From assembly GCA_947471745.1 (NCBI GenBank), contig CANJKZ010000777.1:2480501-2544500 (forward strand): a stretch of 64,000 bases of DNA, in the 5' to 3' direction. Position 1 is the stretch's first letter. Each line of letters starts with the position of its first letter. The stretch is from Closterium sp. Naga37s-1 (lineage: Eukaryota > Streptophyta > Zygnematophyceae > Desmidiales > Closteriaceae). Position numbers and translations under genes: made by a program. The notes beneath the pieces were generated by a model. The model saw nothing but the letters and a program-made list of their open reading frames with translations. It did not search any database and was not told the origin of the DNA. Shown one piece after another: positions 19,570 to 30,500 of this stretch.

Positions 19570-20420
19570 ACGGTCACCCCCCTCAGCTGGGCCAGAGGTG
19601 CTAGAGGAGATCTCCAAAGGCTCAACCAAGGGAGGTGGGTCGAGCAGAGACACATCTGAGGGAGCAGGACCCTCTGGGGGGAGAGAGTCTACCGGGGGGG
19701 GGGGGGACCTGAGACCAGGAAGAGATGCGGGGGAGGGGACGGGGGAATTGATGTGGAGGTGGAGGCGGTAGCAGCAAACCGACTCGTCAAAGGTGACGTC
19801 CTAAGAGGACAAGACACTGCGCGTGGCAGGGTGGTAAAACTGCTAGGGCGGGGCGTCGGTGGGGAAGCTAAGGAGGACGCAGCGGAGAGTGCGAAGAGAG
19901 AGCTTGCCCGCGGTAGGATCGCGGACAAGGGCAAGCGGGCCCCAGACCCGAAACTCCGACGCGTCGCCAACCTCCCCCGTCCAACGCAGTGTAGGCGAGG
20001 TCTCTGGCATAGAGACACGGGGCCTGAGGTTGAGCTGATGCTTGGCGTATTGGACCGCAAACGACTACAGAAGATGGGGAGCAACCGCATGGCTCATGGA
20101 GGTGCGAGCAGCCTCCATGATCAAGCCAATGTGACGCTCAGCAATCCCAGTTTGCTTTGGAGAGGCCGGAAGCGTGAACGGCGATGCCCTCCTCACGAAA
20201 AAATTCCTCAAGGAGGCGGGAGGAAAACTCACTGCCTCTGCCAGAGTGTAGTCGCAGGACTTGAAGGTCCTGCTGAAACCGTGCGCTCAGCTGGCGACGA
20301 ATAGTGCCGATCCAGGAGATCAAAACATGGCGGACATCCACCTTGCCGTCCTAGCTCACTTGCCGGTCGACCAGAGAGACCACTTTTGTCAGGTGACGTT
20401 GGCCCGAGCTTTGTACGACG
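19570..20420 (-). pseudogene. Element B integrase remnant
   Basis: Frame 20341-20138 reads VRHVLISWIGTIRRQL and LRLHSGRGSEFSSRLLEEFF, the integrase core with Asp replaced by Gly in the RSDRG-type motif. Continuing leftward, SMSHAVAPHLL, FRVWGPLALV and DVTFDESVCC match the C-terminal region. Several stops are present. It resembles element D more than family A. Confidence 0.75.
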
Positions 20421-20440
20421 CTGTGGTTAGACACTACTGT

Positions 20441-21202
20441 GCGACATCGTCTCCATCAAAACCCTGTGCGACATCGTCGTGCTCCGTCCACTGTATGTAG
20501 GCAAGGCGGTCCGCCCAGTACCACCACTGCACGTCCTCGCCAGCGGCAGCATCAAGCTCAGTGGGAGTCGCGGGGGCCTGAAGGGACCCCGACGTGGGCT
20601 CGAGCAGAGAGACGCTGTTTATAATAAAAAGTTACAGATACCTGCGCAGACATGCAAGCCAGAAACCTAGCTTGACAGGGCGTCCGTCTGCGGCAACCGC
20701 CAAGACTAGGATTAAGGCCATGACAAGAAGCGGCAGTCGAAGCAGTAGCGGTGGCTGCTGTAGCGGCAGCTATGCCAGGAGCGGTGGCAACAAGGCTGTA
20801 AGGGCAGCAGCAGGGCTGTAGCGGCCGCTTAGGGGTTGTAGCGGCAGCAACAGGGTTGTAGCGGCAGCAGCAGGGCTGTAATAGCAGGCAGTAGCTGCAG
20901 GAGCAGGGCTGTAGCGGCGCTAGCAGGGGCTATAGCGGCAACAGGAGGGCTGTTGCGGCGACGTGAGGGCTGTGACTGCTGTGGGCAGCAAGGCACGCAG
21001 GGCACGCGGGGCAGCAAGGCGCGCAGGGCACGTGGGCAGCACGGCACACGGAGGGTGTAGGGCAGCTGGGCGCGCTGGCAGCAGGACGCGTGCGGGCAGC
21101 AGGCGACGCGGGCTGCAGGGCACGCAGGCAGCAGGCGTGCGCCTGTAGGGCACGCAGGGCACGCGGGTAGCAGGGCACCCAGGGCACGTGGGCAGCAGGG
21201 CG
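20441..21202. other. GC-rich degenerate repeat, left part
   Basis: From about 20720 the sequence is built of loose GTAGCGGCAGCAGCAGGGCTG-like and GGGCACGCGGGCAGCAGG-like units without strict periodicity. 20441-20720 shows nothing recognisable. Long Cys/Ala/Pro frames here are compositional. Confidence 0.55.
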
Positions 21203-21377
21203 TGTCAGAATCCCAACCACTAGACCATTGGGATAAAAGGGCTTGTTTGTGTAGCGGGTAAGTGCGCCCATAACCCCCCAGGCCAACGTGCCTGTAACCC
21301 TTCCATAGGATCAATCGGGAATCACCAGTGGACCTCTGACACCCCCCCGCACTGGGATGCACGAAGTGCACACACCG

Positions 21378-21435
21378 GGATTCGAACCCGAGACCTTCGC
21401 TCTGATACCATGTCAGAATCCCAACCACTAGACCA
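21378..21435 (-). promoter_or_regulatory. tRNA-like A box and B box
   Basis: Minus strand: A box TGGTCTAGTGG (21435-21425), within the LTR, and B box GGTTCGAATCC (21388-21378), in the internal domain; starts are 47 nt apart, as in tRNA genes. The flanking GGGATTC and CTCGGGTTCGAATCCCGG resemble Glu/Asp tRNAs. A TTTT (plus-strand AAAA at 21443-21446 and 21235-21238), a potential Pol III terminator, lies just upstream of the A box in both LTRs. Not a functional tRNA: no acceptor-stem pairing or normal anticodon arm. Confidence 0.6.
21399..21410 (-). promoter_or_regulatory. PBS of the miniature LTR element
   Basis: TGGTATCAGAGC on the minus strand with no spacer to the LTR end at 21411. Same 12-mer as in C1 and family A. 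Confidence 0.8.
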
Positions 21436-21550
21436 TTGGGATAAAAGGGCTTGTTTGTGTAGCGGGTAAGTGCGCCCATAACCCCCCAGGCCAACGTGCT
21501 TGTAACCCTTCACCTAGGATCAATCGGGGATCACCAGTGGACCTCTGACA

Positions 21551-22100
21551 GGGCGCACACGGGGTGCAGGGTATTAGGGCGCGCTGGCAGCAGGGCTGGT
21601 GCGGGCAGCAGGGCACGCGGGCAGCAGACGTGCGTGGGCTGCAGGGCATGCAAGGCGGGCGGGCACGTAGGGCGCGTGGGCAGCAGGGCGCACGCGGGGC
21701 GCAGTGCAGTAGGGCGCGCTGGCAGAAGGGCGCGTGCAGACAGCAGGCGACGCGGGCTGTAAGGCACGCAGGCAGCAGGTGCGCGCGGGCTGCAGGGCAC
21801 GTAGGTCGCACGATTAGCAGGGCGCGCAGGGCGCGTGGGCAGCAGGGCGCATGCGGGGCGCAGGGCAGCAAGGCGCGCTGGCAGCAGGGGCAGCGGGGCG
21901 CACGCGGGCAGCAGAGGCACGCGCGGGCTGCAGGGCGCACGGGCAGCAGGACGCGCGGTGCGCGGGCAGCACAGCGCTCGAGGCGCGGGCATCGAAACGC
22001 ACGGGTAGCGCCTAGGACAGCGCGCTGGCAGCGTGTGGGGCAGCGTGTGAGACAGGGCAGGTGCGAATGCATGGGAAGGGGCGGCTCTAGCGGGCGGCCG
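21551..22100. repeat. GC-rich degenerate repeat, right part
   Basis: Continuation of the GGGCGCGCTGGCAGCAGG-type irregular repeat on the other side of the miniature element. The GGGCG target duplication is itself a fragment of this repeat. It ends near 22080, followed by a 15-bp A run at about 22160. Confidence 0.65.
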
Positions 22101-22181
22101 GGTCGCGATCGTTAGAGGCAGGGCAGAAAAACGGGCAGAGTAGAACGAATCGTCGGCCTCAAAAAAAAAAAAAAATCAGTC

Positions 22182-24430
22182 CTAGGCAAGTTTTCTAGTT
22201 GTGCCCATGCGTTGGAGAGGTAGGTGGATAGTAGAGAGTAACACTTGATCGCCAACCTTGAATCGGATACCTTTGCGGTGAGAGTTGGCATAGTGGGTCT
22301 GTTTGGCTTGTGCTTTAAGGATCGAGATGCGAGCAGCATCAATGGCTGATTCGATCGAAGTGAGGAACTCAAAGGCTGTTGGTGCGTGGGAGAGGTGGGA
22401 GGGTGGGGTCGTTGGGAGGCGTGATTGCTGTCCGGTTGCTAGGTAGAAGGGTGGCTGACCGGTGGAAAGGTGGGGTGTGCTGTTGTATGCGAGTTCGATT
22501 ACGGTGAGGTGGAGGTCCCAATCTGTTTGGCGAACGGTAACATGTGCACGAAGGGCGTCTTCAAGCATGCAGTTCATCCGTTTGGTTTGCCCGTCTGTGT
22601 CAGGGTGATACGTTGTAGAAAACTTCAGCCGGGTTGCGTGAAGCTTGAAGAGTCTTTGCCAAAAATTTCTCAAGAAGCAAGGGTCGCGGTCTGAAATGAT
22701 GGCAGATGGGAGACTGTGTAGGCAGACTACGTGATCGCAGAAATGTCGGGCTGTTTCAAGTGCGGTGACAATTGTGTGTGTGGGGATGAAACGGCTCATT
22801 TTGAAAGTCGGTGGACGACGTCTAGGATAGCGTTGTAGCCGCGGGGTGTGTAGGGCAGATCCATGATGAAGTTCATGGTGACTTCATCCCACACTTTGGT
22901 AGGCGGAGGAATGGGCTGAAGGAGTCCGTAGCGGTTGGTGGTGCGCGCATTAAGTTGTTGGCAGGCTGCGCAGCTACGAACGAAGTTACGCTACAACTCT
23001 AAACCCTAAACCCTAAACCCTGCCAGCTACGGTGTTGTACCGAAATGGGTCTTCAAATGAGTATGCTGGGTCTTCGGGTGCTTGCTGAATGAAAAACAGG
23101 TCACCTTTGTAGGCGCGCTGAAACGTTGTGAAGAAGGCATCATCCCAGGTGATGTTGCTGGTTCCATCGAGTTGCAGGGGTGGGTTCGGAGTTTGAGATG
23201 GAGTTTATGAGGTGGGGCTGGTTGGGGAGTGTTGGGGCTGGTCGGTGGGTGTTGGGGCTGGTGGAGGTGGTCGGGACAATATGTCGGCTGGGTTGAGTTT
23301 TCCGGGGCGGTAGATTATTTGAAGTGAGGGAACAATCTGCTCCAGAGACTCAGCCCATCGGGCTTGGCGGCAGCTGAGCACGGGCTGTGTTTTCACGAGT
23401 TGAAGAGGGCCATGGTCGGTGTAGACGGTGACGGGCTGCAGCTCCACGTAACAGCGCCATGTCTTAAATGCGTGGACGATGGCAAGGAGCTCCCGGTCGT
23501 GTGTTGCGTAGTTGCGCTCTGTGGGTTGAAGCTTGCGTGACTTGAATGCAAGTGGCTGCATCCCATGGCCGTGTTCTTGGTAAAGAATGGCACCAACAGC
23601 GACATCGGAGGCATCGGTCCATATGAACTATGGGCGTGAGGTGTCGGCGACATTGAGAACTGGTGTAGATGTGAGTGCCATTTTGATCGAGCTGAAAGCG
23701 GCCTGCTGCGGTAGTCCCCATTGAAAGGCTGCACCTTAGCGAAAGAGATCAGTCAACGGAACGCACATGTGGGAGATGTTGAAGATGAACTTTCTGTAAC
23801 ATTTTGCAAGGCCGATGAAACTTTGCAGTTCCGCTACCATGCGTGGTGCTAGCCAATCAGCAAGGCACTGGACCTTTGCAAGGTCCATAGCAATGCCCTT
23901 GAAGCTGATGACGTGGCCGAGAAAGCCGATGCTTGAACAGACGAAGGTACACTTGGACAGCTTGGCGTAGAGGCGGTTTTGGCGGAGCGTGTCATGGACG
24001 ATGCGTAAGTGCTGAGCGTGTTCTTCGAGTGACTTGCTGAATATGGGGATGTCATCAAGGAACACGATGACAAAGCGGTCGAGGAAGGGCCGGAAGATGC
24101 CATTTATGAGGCCCATGAACGTGGCTGGAGCGTTGGTGAGGCCGAACGGAAGTACTCGGAACTCGAAGTGGCCGTAGCGGCTTCGAAACGCCGTCTTGCT
24201 GATGTCTTCTTCGGCGAGGCGAATCTGGTGGTAACCGGATCGTAGGTCGAGCTTGCTGAAAACCGTTGCTTCCCCATGCATATCAACACGGGGCAGTGGG
24301 TACTTATTCTTGATCGTGATGGCGTTGAGGGAGCGGTAGTCGATGCAAAGACGCAGGTCACCTGCCTTTTTGCGGGTGAAAAGCACGAGTGCAACATACG
24401 GTGAGGTGCTGGGGCGGATGAAACCCTTCC
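22182..24430 (-). mobile_element. Ty3/Gypsy polyprotein relic (RT, RNase H, integrase)
   Basis: Minus-strand order RT (24386-23736), RNase H (23561-23205), integrase (about 23000-22182), diagnostic of Gypsy. RT motifs: [47 protein letters not shown] and [11 protein letters not shown]. RNase H: THDRELLAIVHAFKTWR, YRPGKLNPADILSR. Integrase: SCAACQQLNA, SAIISDRDPCF, TTYHPDTDGQTKRMN (E lost in NERxN-type motif), C-terminal FKVGDQVLLST. Frameshifts occur near 23730, and the integrase zinc-finger start is replaced by telomere-like sequence. No LTRs found. Confidence 0.9.
22999..23021 (+). repeat. Interstitial telomere-type repeat (AAACCCT)3
   Basis: CT followed by three perfect AAACCCT units, the plant-type telomere sequence (C strand). 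It lies within the Gypsy integrase, between the VAG codons and the FVRSCAACQQ region, where the His-His part of the zinc finger is missing. Confidence 0.9.
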
Positions 24431-24439
24431 TTGCTTCGT

Positions 24440-25110
24440 CGAGGGGACGCAGTTCGCATGCGGCAGGAGCTCCGTGGACTTCTCGGCCTCCTGCATCGCC
24501 TCGTCCCTGGAGATGTACGAGGTCAACGTGTCCTCGTTGAGCGACTCCCGCATGCCCGGCACCACCATTTGTCGTCGCATCATGTTGTAGCCGCTCGGGA
24601 GCCCCTTTACGACGTGCGTTATCTACGACGTCGTCGAGTACTCGACGCCAGCCATCCGCATGCTGGCAAGGAGCCGCCGAGCTCAGTTGCAGTAGTCAAT
24701 CGCCGTCTTCTGCTCGCCCATCCTCAGGTGCGTCAGCTGCTCCTCAAGCTGGCCGATGTACAGGTCGTCGGTGGCCTGGTACGTCGACGTGATGAACCGC
24801 CACGCCTGGACATCACAGGGGAACCCAATCAGTCCTGGAACGCTCACGGTACAGGTCGTCGAGGCGACTGAAGCAGCGCAATGCGGAATGGTTAGGACCG
24901 ATGCAAGTTGAGCCAGCACGAGGGCTAGTCAGGAACATGTACTGACAAGGCCCGACGCCGCAACCACCACGACAAACCCCCCAGCGGTCAGGCCGCTGCT
25001 GCGGCCGACTCTCTCCAGACCACCAGGCCCGAACTAGTACTTTTGCTGCTGCTGCTGTTGCGGCTGCCCCTGCAGCTGCAAAACTCGATCGGACGCCATG
25101 GCACAAGCCA
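24440..25110 (-). pseudogene. Copia gag fragment (UBN2-like)
   Basis: Minus-strand reading from 25106 gives a Gln/Ala-rich start, then VQAWRFITSTYQATDDLYIG, QLEEQLTHLRMGEQ, a stop, and [14 protein letters not shown] with [19 protein letters not shown]. This matches Copia Gag (UBN2/DUF4219 class) and not the adjoining Gypsy RT, so the junction near 24435 joins two elements. Stops near 24685 and 24625. Confidence 0.7.
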
Positions 25111-25578
25111 GCTAGGCGTAGGAGCGACGGGAGCTAGAAAGTGCTTGAGGGAGGAGCAGCTGGAGCAAGGAACGGCTGGAGCTAGGAGCGGCCGGAGCTA
25201 GACACGGCCTGAGTGAGGAGCGGCTGGAGCCGGGAGTGGCTGGAATAGGAGTGGCTGGATTCAGACACTGCCAGAGCTAGGGCGGCCCGGGCGCGGGCGC
25301 GTGCGGCTGCTGGTGCCTGTGCATGTGGCGATGTGCGCGGCTGCTGCGAAGCGCGCGCGCGGATGCTGCTAGGCTCTCGCACGGCTGCCGTGAAGTGTGG
25401 GCGCGGCTGCTGCTAAGCGTGTGCATAGCTGCGCGCGTATGCGGGGTGCGCTTTGCACGTGGCTGCATCTGCTGTGCGCGCGCGCAGCGCCTATAGTGCG
25501 TGTGCATGCTGCTGCGTGTGCGCGCATTAGCTGGTTGTGGGCGCTAGGAAGTTGCGAGGACGGAGGTAGGGCGCTAGG
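25111..25578. other. Degenerate GC-rich repeats, no gene
   Basis: 25140-25280 consists of loose GGAGCGGCTGGAGC-like units and 25290-25520 of CGCGCGGCTGCTGC-like and GTGTGCATGC-like units. Nothing coding is supported. Confidence 0.5.
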
Positions 25579-26009
25579 TGTTACAATCTGAAATGACAGA
25601 CTTATAGGATCATCTCAGGTTGATTGCACGAGAGTGTAGCAGCGGAAGATTGCTCGTGAGGTCGGATTCGAACTCTATCAGAACAAGGAGAATTGAATTT
25701 TGACAGAAGTGAATAGTGCAATGCGGTACAAGGGTTTATCTAGGAATATAAGGTAATACGATGGATTCTAGCTAGCAATTTTCTCAAAGGGGGGTATCCC
25801 CCTTAGGGCTAATCTAGATCGGAAAGGCAACCGTGCTACTCGGTAATAATAAGCGCCACAGTAACCGTTTGAATGTCTTTCCCGCCCTTGCACTTCGTAC
25901 TCTTCCTGCTTTCAGTTTGTATCGCTCGGCCTTCGCCCTCGTTGCAGTAGACTTTGCGATAAGATGTCGTTACTTCAGGAATATCATGCATCAATTCCAT
26001 ATCGTAACA
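25579..26009 (-). repeat. 3' LTR of a minus-strand Copia
   Basis: Sequence with inverted ends TGTTAC...GTAACA (431 bp), followed on the plus strand by CTCCCCTT, the complement of a polypurine tract. The RNase H of the same element starts 80 bp further right. No partner LTR in the window. Confidence 0.65.
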
Positions 26010-26088
26010 CTCCCCTTCATTCCTGGAGAAGCCAAGTCTTGACGAGCTTGGTTATACTGGAGATGCTCGCACAGTGTTGGTACTGCGG

Positions 26089-26590
26089 TCATGGCAACTT
26101 CTTGGTGAGGATGTCAGCTGCCATTTCATCGGTGGGGCAGTAAGTCAAGATGACTTTGCCCTTGTCAACTTCGTCTTTGATGAAGAAGTAGCGGAGTGCG
26201 ATGTGCTTGGTGCGGTTGACGAAACCGGGCTTGTTCGCGATCTTGATCGCGCTCTGGTTGTCGCAATGAAGTTTGAAGTTCGTCGATGTCGCGATTTTCG
26301 CCTCCTGCAGCAGCTCTTGGAGGTAGAGACCTTCGCAAACAGCTGACGTGGGGGTGATGAATTTCGCGTCAGCAAAGGAGAGTGCCATCGTTTCCTATTT
26401 CTGTGAATTCCAGGAAATTGGTCCAGTTGGCGCCAGTTCGAGACCGTCGATTCGCACGGTCGGCGGCGTGATCGGCGTCCACGTAGTCAACAAGGTTGAA
26501 CGTGCGGGTCGTGAGGGTGGAGTAGGTGAGGCCAATGTGTGGCGTGGAGATGAGGTACTGCAAGGCACGCTGTAGGTCCAGCATGTTCTC
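26089..26590 (-). pseudogene. Copia RNase H fragment
   Basis: Frames 26620-26369 and 26388-26089 contain LQYLISTPHIGLTYS, DYVDADHAADRANRRS, ALSFADAKFITPTSAV, LHCDNQSAIKIANKPGF, TKHIALRYFFIKDEV and MAADILTKKL, the Copia RNase H and its C-terminus. A frameshift lies near 26390. At about 26590 the sequence changes abruptly to family-A protease. Confidence 0.82.
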
Positions 26591-26630
26591 CCCTTCAATC
26601 CGTGTCCAGAGGCAGAGCACACCTCAGAAA
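26590..26630 (-). pseudogene. Family-A protease fragment, left of E2
   Basis: Minus strand reads VCSASGHGLKG, matching VCSASGHALK of the intact element A3. It continues at 32852 on the far side of E2, so E2 split this gene. The left limit is a recombination junction with another Copia RNase H. Confidence 0.7.
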
Positions 26631-27307
26631 TGTTGGATGCACGTCATTCAGAGTGCATGTCATCCTAACGTCCTGCCGAGTGCTCGTCACATTTGTGCTT
26701 GCATTATTTGCATGGGCACATATCATTATGCATGGCTGTTGGATTTTACCATCTCTGTGATTTTCTCAAAGTCTACATGCCTGTTCATGCAGGAAAATTC
26801 CAGAGCTTTCCAACGATACAAAGATCGCCTTATTCGGATCAAGATCGCCCAAGTTACAAGATTGTCAAATTTTGGAGATTCTATCTCATTTTGAGGTATA
26901 ATATACTTGGGGCGATAATTAGGACATGACTATAAAGGGATCTTGGTTGGAACTAGATTGGATTTTGCATGTGACACCTCAAGGACCTCATGATGAGGGT
27001 TGCATCCTGCTGCTTGGAAGGTTCCTACCATCCTCCCCTAGCTCTTGGAGAACCCCTTCCCTCTCATGGTTCTCTTGGAGTCCCCAACTCCAACCTTCTA
27101 TGCCTTAATGTTTGTTCTTCCTCCACCATTCTAGTCATGCAGTGCTGGACGTTTTTACTTGGTTCTCACTCTATAGACCATGTTTTTATATGATTCAAGT
27201 TAATGATGGTTGCTAAGCCTAAGGCGCACAATCCTACCGAGCAGAGTTGCGTCTAGTTGAGAAATTAGTTCGTCGTAAGTCCTCAAAGTGACGGATACTG
27301 AACAACA
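26631..27307 (+). repeat. E2 5' LTR
   Basis: TGTTGGATGCACG...CTGAACAACA, 677 bp. Shorter than the 3' LTR because of a roughly 100-bp deletion at about 26945 and scattered substitutions. Confidence 0.88.
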
Positions 27308-27309
27308 AG

Positions 27310-27321
27310 TGGTATCAGAGA
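27310..27321 (+). promoter_or_regulatory. E2 primer-binding site
   Basis: TGGTATCAGAGA, two bases after the LTR; matches initiator-Met tRNA 3' end except the last base. Confidence 0.75.
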
Positions 27322-27543
27322 GGGTAGTCGACTTTGAGACGACGAATGGTCGTGAATTCTCAACCAATGTTGACGACTGAGACCATTTTATAGTAGCTCG
27401 GCTCGCGAAATTTTGATTGGTGGGCGAAACGCATTCTAACTCCAAATACCTAGTCCGCGACGGCGATTTTCGTAGAATCAAAATTTCAGGAATAATTCTC
27501 TCCAAACGATTTCTGAAGTTTCCACCGTTCATAGGGCCTCAAT

Positions 27544-30500
27544 ATGTCTGGAACGGACTTCAGAGGTGCAAATGGTGAGATGGATAGAGGTAGAGAGGCT
27601 GCAGAGCAGGGGGAGTTGCTAGCGGTGGAGTGGGGACTCACCAACCAGCCAACCCTACGCTACCGTCATCTTCTACTCCATCTCCTACAACCGTGGATTC
27701 TGTGAAGGCTTTCTCTATTGAGAAATTCATGGGGGAGGGCTACGAGCACTGGAGCTTCCGTATGAGGCTGATGTACACCTAGTACAAGCTATTGGACTTG
27801 GTGGAGGGGAAAGGAGCGTGGAGATGCCGGAGGCTGCGGAGCTGAAAGGAGCGTGGATGAAGCGATCGTTCGACGCGTAGATGCTCATGGTGCAAGCGGT
27901 TGGAGGACGCCAACTTGACCACATCAAGGACCTCTTGGGTGATCCAGGGTGGCCCCAAGGCTTGGAGGAAGCTTCTGGATGTGCACTCACCGACACACGC
28001 TACTGGCATTGTGCCACTCGCGCGGCGGCTGCGAGACATCAAGTTTGTTGATGGAGAGCCGAAGCAACCGGTGTTGGATGAGATGCGGGACATATTCATG
28101 AAGCTTCAAGGCGGCGGTGTGGTGTACCTGGAGCTTGTGCAATACGTGGAGATCGTGATACGGCTGCCGGAGTCGTGGTCTACCCTCGCAATTAACCTCA
28201 ACTCTCAACAGCCCCAGTGGAGCTGGATTACATTCGCGCGCGCATCCTAGAGGAGGACTTGCGGCGGCGGAGTGTGGAGCGCTTGGAGGAGCCGGCTATG
28301 GAGTTGGAGGTGGAACGAGTGGCTTCAAGAAGAAGTGGAAGGGCAAGAACAAGGACAACCCTAAGGAGGATGGCGGCGGAGGTCAAGGGAGGTGTGCTTC
28401 TACTGCAAGAAGCGCGCACATCGTTGGCGGAAGTACTACCAACGACCCAAGGATTGGACCCCGCCTTCATGAAGCAACCAGCATGGTGGCAAGAGGAGTG
28501 GGGGAGTTAGGAGAAAGATGAGGAGAAAGGCGGCAAATCTGAGGAGCGGAAGGCTGGGTTCTTCTTCTTTGTGAACGAAGGCACAACCGAACCCGCTATG
28601 GCTGCTAAGGTTCTCCTACACCTCCTCACCCATTGGGTGATTGACTCCGGGAGCTCTTGGCATATGACTCCTCGTGCGGATCTACTCGATGAGATTAGCC
28701 CGCACTCATCTCTACGGTCACATCCGCGACGAGCGCCAAGGCCAAGGTCATGGGCATGGGATGCGCCAAGTTCATGGGAGCGGATGGAGAGCTCGTGGGG
28801 CTGAAGAACGTGCCGTAGGTGCCAGGCTTGTGCGTGAACCTCATTTCCACCGGCCGATTGCAAGATGCGGGTGTGAACACCAAGGCGATTGGCTTGGAGA
28901 GCTATCGTGCCTACAACGACGAGCGCCTCATTTGGGACCAGCAGCGGAGGGGAGATGTCCACAAGCGCATGTGGCAGATCCCAGTCCTCCCTTGGCGGAA
29001 ATCGGGCAAGGCAGCAGCCGCGACATCTATGGAGGAGAGCGTCACTGAGGAGGAGCAGCAAGGTGTGCAAGGAGAGGAGCTGATTGGAGGAAGCGCGGCG
29101 GTGAAGGCGTCGGCTACCTCGGGCCAAGCGGATTGGGAGACTTGGCATCGGCGGCTCTCACACATGGCTGTATCTACATTGGAGGTGATGTACAAGGAGA
29201 AGTGCGTGCATGGGCTGCAACCGCAAGGAGATGACGCTCACTATGGCAGCTATGCCGCGTGCATGCAAAAAAAGTTTGCACAGTTCCCGTTTCCACGTGC
29301 GGAGGGATCGGTGAAGGAAACGTTGGAGGTGGTGCACATGGACCTGGTGGGTCCTATGAGGACAGAGGGGACTGGGGGAGTGCTGTACTTCCTCACCATG
29401 GTGGACGAATGGAGCCGTTTCACGTGGGCACGTCCCTTGTCCAAGAAGAGCGATGCTGCAGCGGCAATCAAGGAGGATTGGTTGCTGATGGTGGAGCGGC
29501 AAACGATGCGGCTGGTGAAGGTGTTGAGGAGCGACCGTGGTGGAGAGTTCCTTGGAGCAGAATTCACCAAGTTTCTCAAAAGAAACGGCATTCGACACCA
29601 GCTGACCTGCCCATGAACACCGCAGAAGAACGGCATAGCTGAGCGCGCCAACCGGACCATTGGCGAGGCGGCTAAGACCTTGTTGGGGGCTGCTAGGATG
29701 CTCTACAAGTTCTGGCCTGAAGCTGTTCACCATGTCATCACGGTCAAGAACAGGGTCTTGACGCATGTTGGCGACAAGCACTGGGTGCCGTACGAGCGTT
29801 GGGCTTGGGAAGAATCCATCCATTGACATGCTGCGGGTCTGGGGCTACATGGGACTTGTGATGGTGCCTGACACAAGCTGGAAATTGCTGCTGTATAGGC
29901 TGTTCATCTTGGGATGACCTCTGACTCGAAGGGGTGGCTGATGTGGGCCCCGAAGAGCAAGAAGACGGTGGTCAGCCGTGACGTCAAGTTTGTAGAGGAC
30001 GTCATGTACAAGGACTGGCAACAGCAGTAGCAGCAGGTGCAAATTGGCTTGCGTCAGCAGGAGATTAAGCGGTTTGCAGTGGACGAGGTTCGGCTGCACC
30101 TTGAGGATCTCCCTGGGTCGGAGTTGACCAGTGACCACAGAGGCGGTGGTGAGCAGCAAAGTGCTGGTCCTGTTGCGGAGGAGGGGTTGGGGGATGAGTC
30201 GGCACGTGTGGACTCACCATCTCAGCCTGGGCCTGCTGCAACTGCCAAGGACACCAAGAGTAGTGTGCAGAGAGGGGCTTCACCACATGGGCAGCAGACT
30301 GCAACCCGCGAGAAAAGAGTGGCAGCGCCACCTTCAAGGCTGAAGTATAGCCTTTTGGGAGGACCCAAGCAAGTTGCCGTGGCGGTTCAGGCGAATGAGG
30401 GAGAGGATGAGGAGATGGCCTTCTGTTTCTTCACACCCTTGCCTGGAGAACCAACCAAAGTGGAGGACGCATTAAGTGGACCTCAGAAGGAGAAGTAGAA

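Larger units (their letters stand above)
15599..20440 (-). mobile_element. Decayed short-LTR Copia element B
   Basis: Minus-strand remnant: candidate 3' LTR 15599-15724, RNase H and RT (15800-17510), linker, integrase (19570-20420), interrupted by a family-A solo LTR at 18481-19567. The left end lies 371 bp after the NDUFAF5 stop. Gag and the 5' LTR were not found; beyond 20440 the sequence dissolves into GC-rich repeats. Stops and frameshifts occur throughout. Confidence 0.8.
21203..21550 (-). mobile_element. 348-bp miniature LTR element (TRIM/SMART-like) with tRNA-like promoter
   Basis: Two near-identical direct repeats, 21203-21341 (139 bp) and 21411-21550 (140 bp), flank a 69-bp internal domain. 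On the minus strand each LTR starts TGTCAGAGGTCC and ends GATTCTGACA (TGTCAGA...TCTGACA). The internal domain starts with TGGTATCAGAGC abutting the 5' LTR and ends with GTGCGGGGGGG abutting the 3' LTR, so PBS and PPT are both present. The whole is flanked by GGGCG at 21198-21202 and 21551-21555, a perfect 5-bp target duplication. There is no coding capacity. A box and B box motifs of a tRNA-type Pol III promoter straddle the LTR/PBS junction. A tRNA-derived SINE with an internal duplication is the alternative, but it explains TSD, PBS and PPT less well. Confidence 0.85.

Noticed and set aside
21378-21450. Functional tRNA gene on the minus strand
   Set aside because: A and B boxes are good, but acceptor ends do not pair and the anticodon region is the PBS-like TGGTATCAGAGC. 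It sits inside a duplicated, TSD-flanked element.
20829-21494. Cys/Ala/Pro-rich minus-strand proteins
   Set aside because: Products of GGCAGCAGG-type repeats that run through the miniature LTR element.
22999-23021. Chromosome end
   Set aside because: Only three telomere units, embedded in retroelement sequence on both sides.
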